Shown piece by piece: positions 19,801-29,481 of a stretch of 34,698 nucleotides of DNA. The DNA is from Pyrodictiaceae archaeon (GTDB lineage Archaea > Thermoproteota > Thermoprotei_A > Sulfolobales > Pyrodictiaceae): the NCBI GenBank assembly GCA_027028845.1, contig JALVHV010000066.1, positions 1-34,698 on the forward strand. Reading direction: 5' to 3'. The notes under the pieces were generated by a model. It had not been told where the DNA came from. It worked only from the letters and a program-made list of their open reading frames with translations, and did not search any database. The translations under genes were made by a program, and so were the position numbers. Numbering within the stretch: the stretch's first letter is position 1; the number at the start of each line of letters is the position of its first letter.

Positions 19801-20730
19801 CAGATCTATGTCGCAAAAATTGGTGTAAGGAAACACGTTGAGGGCGTATATAGAGCAGAAGTTGTTATTTACTGGATAGATCACTTGGGCGTATTAAGAG
19901 AATCAACGTATACCATTAATCTACCAATAATTGGCGGAACCCCCTATATAGAGGTACATGTCCCCGCTATCGCGTGGCTGAAAGGAGGCATAGCTAATCT
20001 AAGCATAAGCCTCGCTAATACCGGGAATACACCAATCTATAATGTCTATGTATCCCTCATTCCTGCTTCATACACAGCCTATCCAAGCAAGTCAACAATA
20101 TATATACCAGAAATTGTACCGAACCATATATACAATATAACCTATCAACTGAACTATAATCCCGCATCTTTTGGCCAACAATCATCATACACTTTTAGCG
20201 GAATCCTAGCAATACTCTATGAGACACCAACCGGTCTACAACAATTCTTTAACACAACTATATCAGTAATACTTAGGCCAGCAATAGAGCTAGAGCTTAG
20301 CTCGTTAAAGGCGAGTTGGCGAAACGGTAGCCTAGTTGTTGAAGGAGTTATAGCCAATGCAGGTGTAGAGCAGGCCAAGACAGTAAGCATAAGAGTAATC
20401 GCCGCGAATACTAGTGCAACGACACTTATAGGCGATATAGATGCTGGTAGTGAGGCTCCCTTTAGAGTAGTTATGCAGGCGCCATATACGAAGAGCGTTA
20501 AGCTAGAGATTATTTATCACGATGCTTACGGCGCTAAATATAGTGTCGTAAAATCTTTGAGCGTCGCGAAAGAAGAGGCTAAGATGAGCATAAAGACAAG
20601 CGCTAAGAGAGAAGGGCTACTAGGAACCCTCCGGGCTATTACAATCATACTTGTAATTGCTGCAATTCTCTCTAGTCTCTACCTCTATAAAAGGACAAGG
20701 CAAAGCAGTATAGAGAGTGAGACTGCTTGA
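16840..20730 (+). CDS. Giant secreted, C-terminally membrane-anchored protein with ~9 NEW3/COG1361-like beta-sandwich repeats
   Basis: Signal peptide (GIVVLLGVASMVFILLYSVHIAAAYT; likely start ATG 16852), repeats beginning around W..(Y)(A)YPG..GAEL, C-terminal TM (LRAITIILVIAAILSSLYLYKRTRQ), many N-x-S/T sequons. Confidence 0.85.
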   Translation: MGNTMQPRSRGIVVLLGVASMVFILLYSVHIAAAYTAPRWKWVYIPTCGENKTEIGVRSYITPLPYPGTMNNQLIIEFLNPDNAQYNITLRIYLPLGWLPRTTNRTITLAHGVTELVIPGLYIPEDAWPGEYQLGIVVERVCSQGSTWRTLYVPVTVYPKPFQRIRLVNASWSDGYAYPGLHGETLIVKLRNKGPFTIVSYIATIHLPEGMYVSGTNLTSYTIRRTGIEIRPGDLLELRIPVDIATDAVPGTKTIQLTLNSTIEYNGAFLQESFSINLDAQISQIPLLSYKVIDKGWATGAAFPGEKGAEMILRIINMDKFTATNAYVTIRLPKGMTINNKSIQSIVLNNIAIGYGDVLNIQARVNIDNGLEPGTHYAAINVLLYGNEPSGARGLRRIEIKVPLLVLPKTSIDLRLISIEWSDHYAYPGEINAELSILLRSMTKATISNLIFNLSIPALNVTRIITPNLRLDFGDLLRINARLTIPASVKPGSYQVIISVRGIVNLNNQEYLGVTNILSKLAIHNPPNDSIKILGTRWENIVIGNESFAARPQVLIEYWGKDRIRSLIIIVTNVTNAKLRGGVTSEVVTYNTVLEPGTAEWINLPMLNITDAEKPVSLRLSIIAIATTPSGGTYNLTTTHNIELPVALEKDVLRVASIEYVTKHLLPGARNAEIALRIANTAPEPIYVLGIKPLIHGINASIAQNSCATPLPPGQACTLTLSLSIPNSTKPGKYKLGLMIWYSYQQDSTVRTSYQLLTIDISIEDIEKYEPSILIRAYWSPAPGAEPIPVLPGDTAPLQLVVYNMGPTDVKGLDVELNAKNVGKVRSISQPCSLIPAGSSCTITAYLEINENLSPGTYLLGVNVSYIFSDYTVYKVIRKQYSITVRVDSDKDAIRIVYPYWLTPPRPGTRSAELALYIVADPRLVEKISSLSITLPRALFNPENNTTTVIAMPASSMFTNTQISQLRQIGAQILQSVMPRALTLTSPQIYVAKIGVRKHVEGVYRAEVVIYWIDHLGVLRESTYTINLPIIGGTPYIEVHVPAIAWLKGGIANLSISLANTGNTPIYNVYVSLIPASYTAYPSKSTIYIPEIVPNHIYNITYQLNYNPASFGQQSSYTFSGILAILYETPTGLQQFFNTTISVILRPAIELELSSLKASWRNGSLVVEGVIANAGVEQAKTVSIRVIAANTSATTLIGDIDAGSEAPFRVVMQAPYTKSVKLEIIYHDAYGAKYSVVKSLSVAKEEAKMSIKTSAKREGLLGTLRAITIILVIAAILSSLYLYKRTRQSSIESETA

Positions 20731-21944
20731 AGGCTTCTGAGATAATTGACTTAGTAAGACTAGCTATACGTGTACTTAGTGAGAAGAAGACAAGGAGCAT
20801 ATTAACCATAATAGGGATAGCGATAGGGCCTACTGCTTTAGTCGCTATACTCGGCGTTGTTGAGGGATACTCTAGCTACGTTATTGATCAGATCCAGGGG
20901 CTTGGCCAGGATTTCATAATTATTATTCCACATGCCGGGTACACACTGACACAGAACGACGTGGAAATGATAAAGGCTATGCCCGAGGTTAAGTACGTCA
21001 CGCCATTCTATAGTGCACGGGTAAAAATCCTACGCGGTGGAAAATACATAGATGCTACGGCTTATGCCGTCGACCTAAACGTGTTTTTCCACGCGCTTAA
21101 GAAGCTCAGGGTTGAGGAGGGAGGAATACCAGCGCCAAGTGACTTTGTAGGTGCTGTTGTTGGCAAATTCATAGCGTTTGACGAGAAAGGTACACAGTAC
21201 TACTCCGTGGGTGACGTGATAACTCTCAAGTACTATGTAGTTAGGGGAGGAAAAGTTACCATAAAGACAGTCAATGTTATCATACGTGGCATTTTAGCCG
21301 AGTTCGGCAACGCGTTCTTCGTTAATCCGGACACAACCGTTTTCTTGCCGCTAGGTGCTGGTAGGCGGCTCTTCGGTTTCACTAAGTGGAGCGGCCTAAT
21401 CATAATAGTGAAAGACCCCGTCTACGTTGAGCGGGTCACTAATAGGCTTAGGGATATTTATGGAGAAAGAGCCGCCGTGGTTTCATTGATAGAAATATCG
21501 CGGGTTGTTTCATCCATAACCGCTGCTATGAAGTTTGTTACGACTGCTGCTGGTAGCGCTGCTTTCGTAGTAGCTGTTACTGGTATAGCTGCCTCAATGA
21601 TAACATCGGTTATGGAGCGCACGCGCGAAATAGGCGTGATGAAGGCAATAGGGTTCACTAATACAGAGATAATAGCATCAATAATGATGGAGTCACTCGT
21701 AATGAGCATTATAGGTGCCGCAATAGGCCTAGTCCTCGGTACTGCGGGAGCATATCTGCTCGCGAGGCAAGGAATGACAATTCATGGAGCAGAGGCATTC
21801 ATTATAAGAGCTCCGCCGAAGATAACCCCAATGCTTCTAGGCGGCTCTTTCCTTGTCACAATAATCGTTGGGGCTATCGGCGGCCTAATACCAGCATATC
21901 AGGCTGCTAGGATTCCTCCGGCTGTTGCGCTTAGATACGAGTAA
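20727..21944 (+). CDS. MacB/FtsX-type ABC transporter permease
   Basis: N-terminal VLSEKKTRSILTIIGIAIGPTALVAILG, MacB_PCD-like periplasmic domain, C-terminal MERTREIGVMKAIGFTNTEIIASIMMESLVMSIIGAAIG and GLIPAYQAARIPPAVALRYE. Confidence 0.95.
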   Translation: MKASEIIDLVRLAIRVLSEKKTRSILTIIGIAIGPTALVAILGVVEGYSSYVIDQIQGLGQDFIIIIPHAGYTLTQNDVEMIKAMPEVKYVTPFYSARVKILRGGKYIDATAYAVDLNVFFHALKKLRVEEGGIPAPSDFVGAVVGKFIAFDEKGTQYYSVGDVITLKYYVVRGGKVTIKTVNVIIRGILAEFGNAFFVNPDTTVFLPLGAGRRLFGFTKWSGLIIIVKDPVYVERVTNRLRDIYGERAAVVSLIEISRVVSSITAAMKFVTTAAGSAAFVVAVTGIAASMITSVMERTREIGVMKAIGFTNTEIIASIMMESLVMSIIGAAIGLVLGTAGAYLLARQGMTIHGAEAFIIRAPPKITPMLLGGSFLVTIIVGAIGGLIPAYQAARIPPAVALRYE

Positions 21945-22018
21945 ATCTTTACGACAGTATTTTAGTTCTTGTCGCATTCTATCTCTATCTCAAGCATGGG
22001 AGGGAGGCAGGAGACCAG

Positions 22019-22333
22019 ATGAGCAAGGAGCATCGAGGAAAAAGAATAGTATTATGGCCAGTTAACATAGACTCAACCGCGTCCAGGTCTGAGGGGCGTA
22101 AGATTTCCCTACGTGACGCTGTGCGTAAACCACGAGCCGAGGAAATAGTTGAAGCTGCTCAGCGACTCGGCCTAAACCCTGTCACGGAGAAGGCTAGGTA
22201 CCCGCGTAGGTGGTGGGAGCAGACTATCCGCATAATAGTTGACAAGGCTGGCTCGAAGCTCGAAACCCTTAAGATGATAGCCAGGGAGGTCAAGAAGATC
22301 CGGGAGGAAAAGAAGCTACATAGAGCCAGCTAG
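22019..22333 (+). CDS. srp19: Signal recognition particle 19 kDa protein
   Basis: RIVLWPVNIDSTASRSEGRKISLRDAVRKPRAEEIVEAAQRLGLNPVTEKARYPRRWWE. Confidence 0.92.
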   Translation: MSKEHRGKRIVLWPVNIDSTASRSEGRKISLRDAVRKPRAEEIVEAAQRLGLNPVTEKARYPRRWWEQTIRIIVDKAGSKLETLKMIAREVKKIREEKKLHRAS

Positions 22334-22501
22334 TTTAGCTATTTGTTCGCCGCGGGGAAACCACTATTACTCTAAACAGTATCCTATGCCTCATCATGGG
22401 GCTTCCTCATCACTACTCCTTCGAGGTGACCCTATATTTCGCGCCTACCTAGACCCAGCTCTAGACAAGAATTACTAGAATCCATTAACAAGCTTAGATA
22501 C

Positions 22502-23422
22502 TTGGTTGGAACAACGCCTCTAAAGTGCTTTAGTCTCGGCAAGTACAGGTTATGCGTTAAGCTTGAGTACGTGAACCCTACTGGTAGCCATAAGGATAGA
22601 ATAGCTCTCTACATGGTAAAGAGAGCCGTAGAGGAGGGTGCTGTTGGCCCAGGTGACTGTGTTGCCGAGATAAGTAGCGGGAACACCGCTACCTCGGTTG
22701 CATGGGTTGCTTGGCGGCTTGGTCTCCGCGCAGTACTCTTTGTTGAAAAACATGCGTCTACGCTGAAGAAAGATTTGATTAGAAGTCTTGGAGGAGAGCT
22801 TATCGAGATAAGCGATGAGGGCATGGATAGGGCTGCTGCACGTGACAAAGCTACTGAGATGGGGTGCTTCTTACTAGACCAGATGTCTAACGATGCCAAC
22901 CACTTAGCTCACTATGAGACCACAGCCCTCGAGATACTGGAGGCAACTCAGAAACAGGTCGATGCATTTGTAATGGGTGTCGGTACTGCTGGCACCGTTA
23001 CGGGTGTTGGTAGAAGACTTAAAGAAGCCCTTGGCTCAACCCTAGTAGTCTCTGTATCGCCGAAGGACTCTCCAATAGTTGGTGGAAGCGGCAAGGGAGA
23101 AACAATTGAGGGCCTCACCGTTAGTATTGTACCGGAGCTTTATAAGCGCTACCAAAAATACATTGATAAAGCTATAGGAGTAGAGCCAGAGAAGGCACTT
23201 GACGGGATAAGTGCACTAGCAACCGCTACTGGGATCCTAGGGGGACCATCTACCGGAGCAGCCTTCGTTGCCGCTACAAAACTTGTAGAGGAGGGAGCTA
23301 TTGATAAGGGCTCAACGATAGTCATAGTTGCGGCTGATAGGCTAATAAGGTATCCATCAGTGCTTGAGAAGCTTCACCTAGGAGTTCACGGGACCGAGCT
23401 GCTAAAAACCTGGCAAAGGTGA
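22502..23422 (+). CDS. PLP-dependent cysteine synthase family protein
   Basis: VGTTPLK, EYVNPTGSHKDRIA (PLP lysine), ISSGNTATSVAWVA, GVGTAGTVTGVGRRLKE, GGPSTGAAFVAA. Start codon uncertain (TTG at 22502). Confidence 0.88.
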   Translation: MVGTTPLKCFSLGKYRLCVKLEYVNPTGSHKDRIALYMVKRAVEEGAVGPGDCVAEISSGNTATSVAWVAWRLGLRAVLFVEKHASTLKKDLIRSLGGELIEISDEGMDRAAARDKATEMGCFLLDQMSNDANHLAHYETTALEILEATQKQVDAFVMGVGTAGTVTGVGRRLKEALGSTLVVSVSPKDSPIVGGSGKGETIEGLTVSIVPELYKRYQKYIDKAIGVEPEKALDGISALATATGILGGPSTGAAFVAATKLVEEGAIDKGSTIVIVAADRLIRYPSVLEKLHLGVHGTELLKTWQR

Positions 23423-25069
<1,647 letters not shown>

Positions 25070-25113
25070 TAACAATACCACAAGAGGCGACACTCGCCAA
25101 GGAGGCGGAAGCC

Positions 25114-25422
25114 ATGCCTGGGACTAATCATAGTAGGAGATACTGGCTTCTTGCACGCCCAGGAATACTAAGAATACTCGCTATACTCTACGAGAATGGC
25201 TCAATGCCTCTTCACCACATACCGCGCTATGGAATGGGCGTTGGGACAACCTATAGAAGTGCTAGAGAGGCCGCCATGCTTGGACTAATAAACTTGTATC
25301 ATTGCGGTAATAGTAAGTGTGCCAAGCTCACACCGGATGGCGAGAAGGTGGCTAAGAAGCTAAAGGAGCTACTCGATGTGCTTGAGGAACTTAAGCTCGT
25401 AGAGCCTAAGCCGAGACAGTAA
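25114..25422 (+). CDS. Putative winged-helix DNA-binding protein
   Basis: LARPGILRILAILYENGSMPLHHIPRYGMGVGTTYRSAREAAMLGLINLYHCGNSKCAKLTPDGEKVAKKLKELL, wHTH-like layout. Confidence 0.6.
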   Translation: MPGTNHSRRYWLLARPGILRILAILYENGSMPLHHIPRYGMGVGTTYRSAREAAMLGLINLYHCGNSKCAKLTPDGEKVAKKLKELLDVLEELKLVEPKPRQ

Positions 25423-25445
25423 GAGCCCTAGTACACGTCGTGCGT

Positions 25446-25468
25446 AAGGGATATCAATTACATCCCTT
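25446..25468. terminator. 7-bp perfect inverted repeat between convergent genes, candidate bidirectional terminator
   Basis: AAGGGAT-atcaattac-ATCCCTT between the 25422 stop and the 25525 stop. Confidence 0.4.
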
Positions 25469-25524
25469 CTACCTTGTTCCCTGGGCCGTTGAGGAGCTGT
25501 CGCCCACACCGATTGATGCGGATG

Positions 25525-25998
25525 TCAGCCTGGCCCTGAGGCCCCGCACTCTGCGTAGAGTATCATATTTCGTATCCTCGCCTTGCCCAGCTTTGATGAA
25601 AGCTTTTCTCTTATAGCATTAACAACCTCTTCGTCGTCTAGGTCAAAGGCCTTACCAGTATCTATACAAACAACATTAATATGATCATGTACGTCGTCGT
25701 AACGAGTCTCGCCAGCCACATCAAAGCTCTTTATTAAGCCTAGTTGCTCAAGAAGCTGTAAATTGTTATACACAGTACTTGGACTTATACCTGGCATTGA
25801 GGAACGTACCTTTTCTAGTATCTGCATAAAGCTTGGGTGATCCTTTATGTTCTCAAAGACAATCTTGGCTATAGCCAGTCTCTGAGCCGTTATTCTGAGC
25901 CCTCTACGCCTAAGCTCCATAACGAGTTTCGTGAGCTTCTCGTCAACATTACCTTGCTCCAACAAGGAACACCCGCAACAAGTTCTACCAAGTACCAA
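25525..25998 (-). CDS. Fur/PerR family metalloregulator
   Basis: LRRRGLRITAQRLAIAKIVFENIKDHPSFMQILEKVRSSMPGISPSTVYNNLQLLEQLGLIKSF...DDVHDHINVVCIDTGKAFDL. Confidence 0.9.
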   Translation of the reverse strand: MVLGRTCCGCSLLEQGNVDEKLTKLVMELRRRGLRITAQRLAIAKIVFENIKDHPSFMQILEKVRSSMPGISPSTVYNNLQLLEQLGLIKSFDVAGETRYDDVHDHINVVCIDTGKAFDLDDEEVVNAIREKLSSKLGKARIRNMILYAECGASGPG

Positions 25999-26117
25999 TT
26001 ATGGTTTTGAACCTTGTATAAATTTTTCGGGAAACAACACAACCCGGCAAAGAATTCATCGGCTAAAGGAATTATCCTCATAGCCCATGTCGGGCTCTGG
26101 CTGGGGAGTACTCCTCA

Positions 26118-27464
26118 TCAATTACTAGGCTCGGCTTTCTTAACTATAAGTATGCTCCCATCCTTATCTAGGACTAATACATGATCACCCTTCCTTATCG
26201 GCTCATCTCCCTTGTTAATTGCCTGCCAGTACTCGCCCTCAACCATTACAAAGCCGGTGCCCCCGACCGGGATATCATCTATGGCCTTTCCACGTTTACC
26301 GATAACACTAGGCGTGTACACGGGCTTCATTCTCCATGCACGCACAGCCTTATAGATAACTATTGACGCCAAGCCGCTAAGTGGAAGTATTATTGCTAGA
26401 AGCGTATAGAATGCTGCACGCATCGTGCTACCTGCTATATAGACGGGCTTACTAGTAAACATCATAAAGGCTCCAATGATTAAAAGTATTATACCAGTTA
26501 TGCCAACAACGCCGAAGCCAGGTATAACAAAGAGCTCAATAAACAACATTACGAGCCCAGTGAGCAGAACCGCTACTGCTAATATACTCGTACTAAAGCC
26601 ATAGCTGAAGAAGCCCAAGATTATTAGCGCTAGTGCGAGGCTCACAAACGCCAGGTGATGAGTAGCTAGAGCTAATAAGAGAATTATGAATCCAAGGCTT
26701 GTAAGCAGCGAACCTATGAAGGGGTCTGACAACCAGTGTGCCAGCTTAAGCCCTGCTGGCATCTCGTAATAAACTAGCCTAATACTGTGAAGTACTATTA
26801 CTTGCTCTTTGCCAAGCATGTACACCGTTGAGCCATTAACTTTTGCAAGCAAATCACCTAGATTAGCTGCAATAGCCTCTATTACATGGTACTTCTTTGC
26901 CTCCTCGGCATCAAGCACGAGATTATGATAGACAAACTCTCTTGCTACAGTAGTATTCCGGTGATGCATCTTCATACAAACCTCTATCTCCTTGTATACA
27001 GGGTTAAGGATCTTAGACTCATTAACAGGCACGTATTCTCCCGAAGGACTCATCATAACTGGCTGGACTGCACCAATAATAGTGCCTGGCTCCATTGCTG
27101 CATAATGTGTACACATAAGTATCATCGTACCAGCGCTAACAGCCCACCTATTAACAACGAATCCTACTACTGGTATAGGACTTTCACGAAGGGCTGTTGT
27201 AATCTTCAGGGCTGCCTCGAGGCTACCGCCTGGCGTATTAAGCTCAAGTACGACTATTTTTGCCCCAATACTCTCAGCATAACTAATTAGCTGTGATACG
27301 TAATCAGCCACCGAGTCATCTATTACACCATTGATACTGCCTACAACCACGTAATCTACCTGGCTCTGCGCATAAGTTAAGACACCAATAAGTTCCAGTA
27401 TGGCGCCGAGCACTACTACTGCTAAAACCACGTAGCCTCTCTGATGCCGTGTGCGCGCCAGCAA
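26118..27464 (-). CDS. nfeD: NfeD-type membrane-bound serine protease (ClpP-class, S49-related)
   Basis: VLELNTPGGSLEAALKITTALRESPIPVVGFVVNRWAVSAGTMILMCTHYAAMEPGTIIGAVQPV, multiple TMs, C-terminal OB-like domain (VIGKRGKAIDDIPVGGTGFVMVEGEYWQA). Confidence 0.92.
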   Translation of the reverse strand: MLARTRHQRGYVVLAVVVLGAILELIGVLTYAQSQVDYVVVGSINGVIDDSVADYVSQLISYAESIGAKIVVLELNTPGGSLEAALKITTALRESPIPVVGFVVNRWAVSAGTMILMCTHYAAMEPGTIIGAVQPVMMSPSGEYVPVNESKILNPVYKEIEVCMKMHHRNTTVAREFVYHNLVLDAEEAKKYHVIEAIAANLGDLLAKVNGSTVYMLGKEQVIVLHSIRLVYYEMPAGLKLAHWLSDPFIGSLLTSLGFIILLLALATHHLAFVSLALALIILGFFSYGFSTSILAVAVLLTGLVMLFIELFVIPGFGVVGITGIILLIIGAFMMFTSKPVYIAGSTMRAAFYTLLAIILPLSGLASIVIYKAVRAWRMKPVYTPSVIGKRGKAIDDIPVGGTGFVMVEGEYWQAINKGDEPIRKGDHVLVLDKDGSILIVKKAEPSN

Positions 27465-27563
27465 CCTAATTGCCTCGCTGCTCCCAATAACACATTACCT
27501 ATGTATCCAAGTGTTTAATATACTATATCGAGGACCCAAGCTAATCCCGTAATATTTACCGCG

Positions 27564-27746
27564 TCATGAAGCTATTCTCTTAACAAGTCTTAATATAAAC
27601 AGAATTACGAAAACAATAAATACTAAAACGAGAAAGAATATAATGACCTTAACTATCACTATCACGGCAAGATAAAGAATAGGGAAAATGATACCGAATA
27701 AGATGCTGTACTTAATTATAGAAGTAGGGCTCCCCTCGCGCATCAA
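27564..27746 (-). CDS. Small hydrophobic membrane protein
   Basis: 60-aa ORF, almost entirely TM (IIFPILYLAVIVIVKVIIFFLVLVFIVFVILFILRLVKR). Confidence 0.4.
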   Translation of the reverse strand: MMREGSPTSIIKYSILFGIIFPILYLAVIVIVKVIIFFLVLVFIVFVILFILRLVKRIAS

Positions 27747-27887
27747 TGCATAGATAGCGCCTATTACTATCCCAATTATTGCTAGAAGCGTTATCGGTCC
27801 TATGACCTACACCGTGCTAGGACTAAGTCTACATAGAACCAGAATAAAACTTTGTTAGAAGATAGGTGCCCCGGCCAGAAGGGACTG

Positions 27888-28091
27888 TTACACAGTTACT
27901 CGCCTAGGCTCTCTTCGTGGCGCAAACTCAAAGCCAGTTGGATGCTCCGGTATCCCCCAGAGTTCTCTCTTTAATAGTTCTCTTACAGCTATTCTTATTG
28001 CCTCGCTCCTGCTGCTATATCTACCCATTTTAACTAGCTCATCGAGACCCTCTAAGTATGTCTCCGGCATCTTAACAGTTACAAGTCTCAT
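27888..28091 (-). CDS. Ribbon-helix-helix (CopG/NikR-type) regulator
   Basis: LVTVKMPETYLEGLDELVKMGRYSSRSEAIRIAVRELLKREL. Confidence 0.85.
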   Translation of the reverse strand: MRLVTVKMPETYLEGLDELVKMGRYSSRSEAIRIAVRELLKRELWGIPEHPTGFEFAPRREPRRVTV

Positions 28092-28221
28092 CTAGCCCCA
28101 CCGCTAGGTATCATTTGTTGATTAGTGGAGGGTTTAAACCCGAGGATGCTGTGTTACTTCTTCCACTGCTTCTCGTAGAACACTTAGAGATCAAGAAAGG
28201 TAACAAAGATGAGTTGACGCG

Positions 28222-28626
28222 CTAGTCTGGAAAGAATGCAGGCTTTTCAGCAAGGTCTATTATCGGGACTGCTATCCAGCCAGGCTTAGTCCCCTTTGAA
28301 ACCTCGACATGTTCTCCCTGGTCATCTACCTTGACTAATAGGTAGTTACCGTCACCGAGCTGATCCGAATCAATATAGTAGTAGAGCATTGGCAGGCCAT
28401 AGAGCTTGTAGTAGTCGCGTAGGACAGCTATTATCCCGTATACTTTCTTTCCATCGCTATTGTTATAGCGGACAAGGTATGCTGGCTGTCCTAGGCTTAT
28501 TATTGTTGCAGCTATTCTTGCTAGGTCGTGTATGCTTGAGACTCTTACAGGTACCAGTTTCTCGCTTTGTGGCTCAGACACGCCTAGCCCCCAGGAGGTA
28601 ACGGGGAAGCAGTGATAATTAAGCAC
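28222..28626 (-). CDS. Hypothetical protein
   Basis: 134-aa ORF, probable internal GTG start at VSEPQSEKLVPV; no recognised motif. Confidence 0.6.
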   Translation of the reverse strand: MLNYHCFPVTSWGLGVSEPQSEKLVPVRVSSIHDLARIAATIISLGQPAYLVRYNNSDGKKVYGIIAVLRDYYKLYGLPMLYYYIDSDQLGDGNYLLVKVDDQGEHVEVSKGTKPGWIAVPIIDLAEKPAFFPD

Positions 28627-28665
28627 TAAATATCATTAGCTTTAAGAGGGCTTCGTGTCATAGCT

Positions 28666-29481
28666 GTGCCTATGGGGCTTGATTCCATGTATTACGTGGT
28701 CATAGTTGGTCCAGCTGGTAGTGGTAAGTCCCATCTCGTTGATGCCTTAGGGGACTGGATGGAGTTTAACCAGCTAAGTGTTGCTAGGGTAAACCTTGAT
28801 CCTGCAGCGGAGTGGATACCTTACGAGCCAGAGGTTGATGTAAGAGACTACGTCAATACTCGAACAATTATGGAGAAGTATAAGCTTGGCCCTAATGGCG
28901 CCTTGGTAGCTTCTATAGATATGTTAACCGAGCACTTGGATAAGATAAGGGAGGAAATCGAGGCAACAAAAACGAACTATGTACTCATTGATACCCCTGG
29001 CCAGATGGAGCTATTCGCGTTTCGTGACACGGGGCCATATGTTCTCAGAGAAATAATCGGGGATAGCAGAGCCGTTGTTGTGTTTATTGTTGATGCAGTC
29101 TTCGCGTCAAATCCTAAGAGTCTTGCATCAAGCATATTCCTTGCAATGTCTACTAGGCTTAGACTGGGACTCCCACAAATTAATGCAGTAAGCAAGGCTG
29201 ATCTCCTACAGCCGGAAAGAATGGAGGAAATAAACGAGGTTCTTAACAATCCGGACTCGCTTTACTCGGCACTCGTGTCAGCTGGGCTGGATCCGGGTCT
29301 CGCTGATGCTGCTGCACGGAGTCTTGAAGCCCTAATGCCAGAGGGAGGTACAGCGCCAGCTGTTATTCGCTTCGTATCCGCTGTCTCGGGATACGGTCTT
29401 GACGACCTCTATGCAGCCCTTCAACAAGTTCTAGCTGGAGGAGAGGACTTTTATACAGAGGAGCCTAACCCAAGGCTATAA
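28666..29481 (+). CDS. GPN-loop GTPase (XAB1/PAB0955-like)
   Basis: VVIVGPAGSGKSHLVDALGDWM, LGPNGALVASIDML (GPN loop), NYVLIDTPGQMELF, INAVSKADLL. Confidence 0.93.
   Translation: MPMGLDSMYYVVIVGPAGSGKSHLVDALGDWMEFNQLSVARVNLDPAAEWIPYEPEVDVRDYVNTRTIMEKYKLGPNGALVASIDMLTEHLDKIREEIEATKTNYVLIDTPGQMELFAFRDTGPYVLREIIGDSRAVVVFIVDAVFASNPKSLASSIFLAMSTRLRLGLPQINAVSKADLLQPERMEEINEVLNNPDSLYSALVSAGLDPGLADAAARSLEALMPEGGTAPAVIRFVSAVSGYGLDDLYAALQQVLAGGEDFYTEEPNPRL

Noticed and set aside
22391-22413. Two perfect RUGAUGA C-box-like motifs on the minus strand (GTGATGA and ATGATGA) as a possible C/D box sRNA
   Set aside because: They are only 9 nt apart and no CUGA D/D' boxes at suitable spacing or terminal stem could be found.
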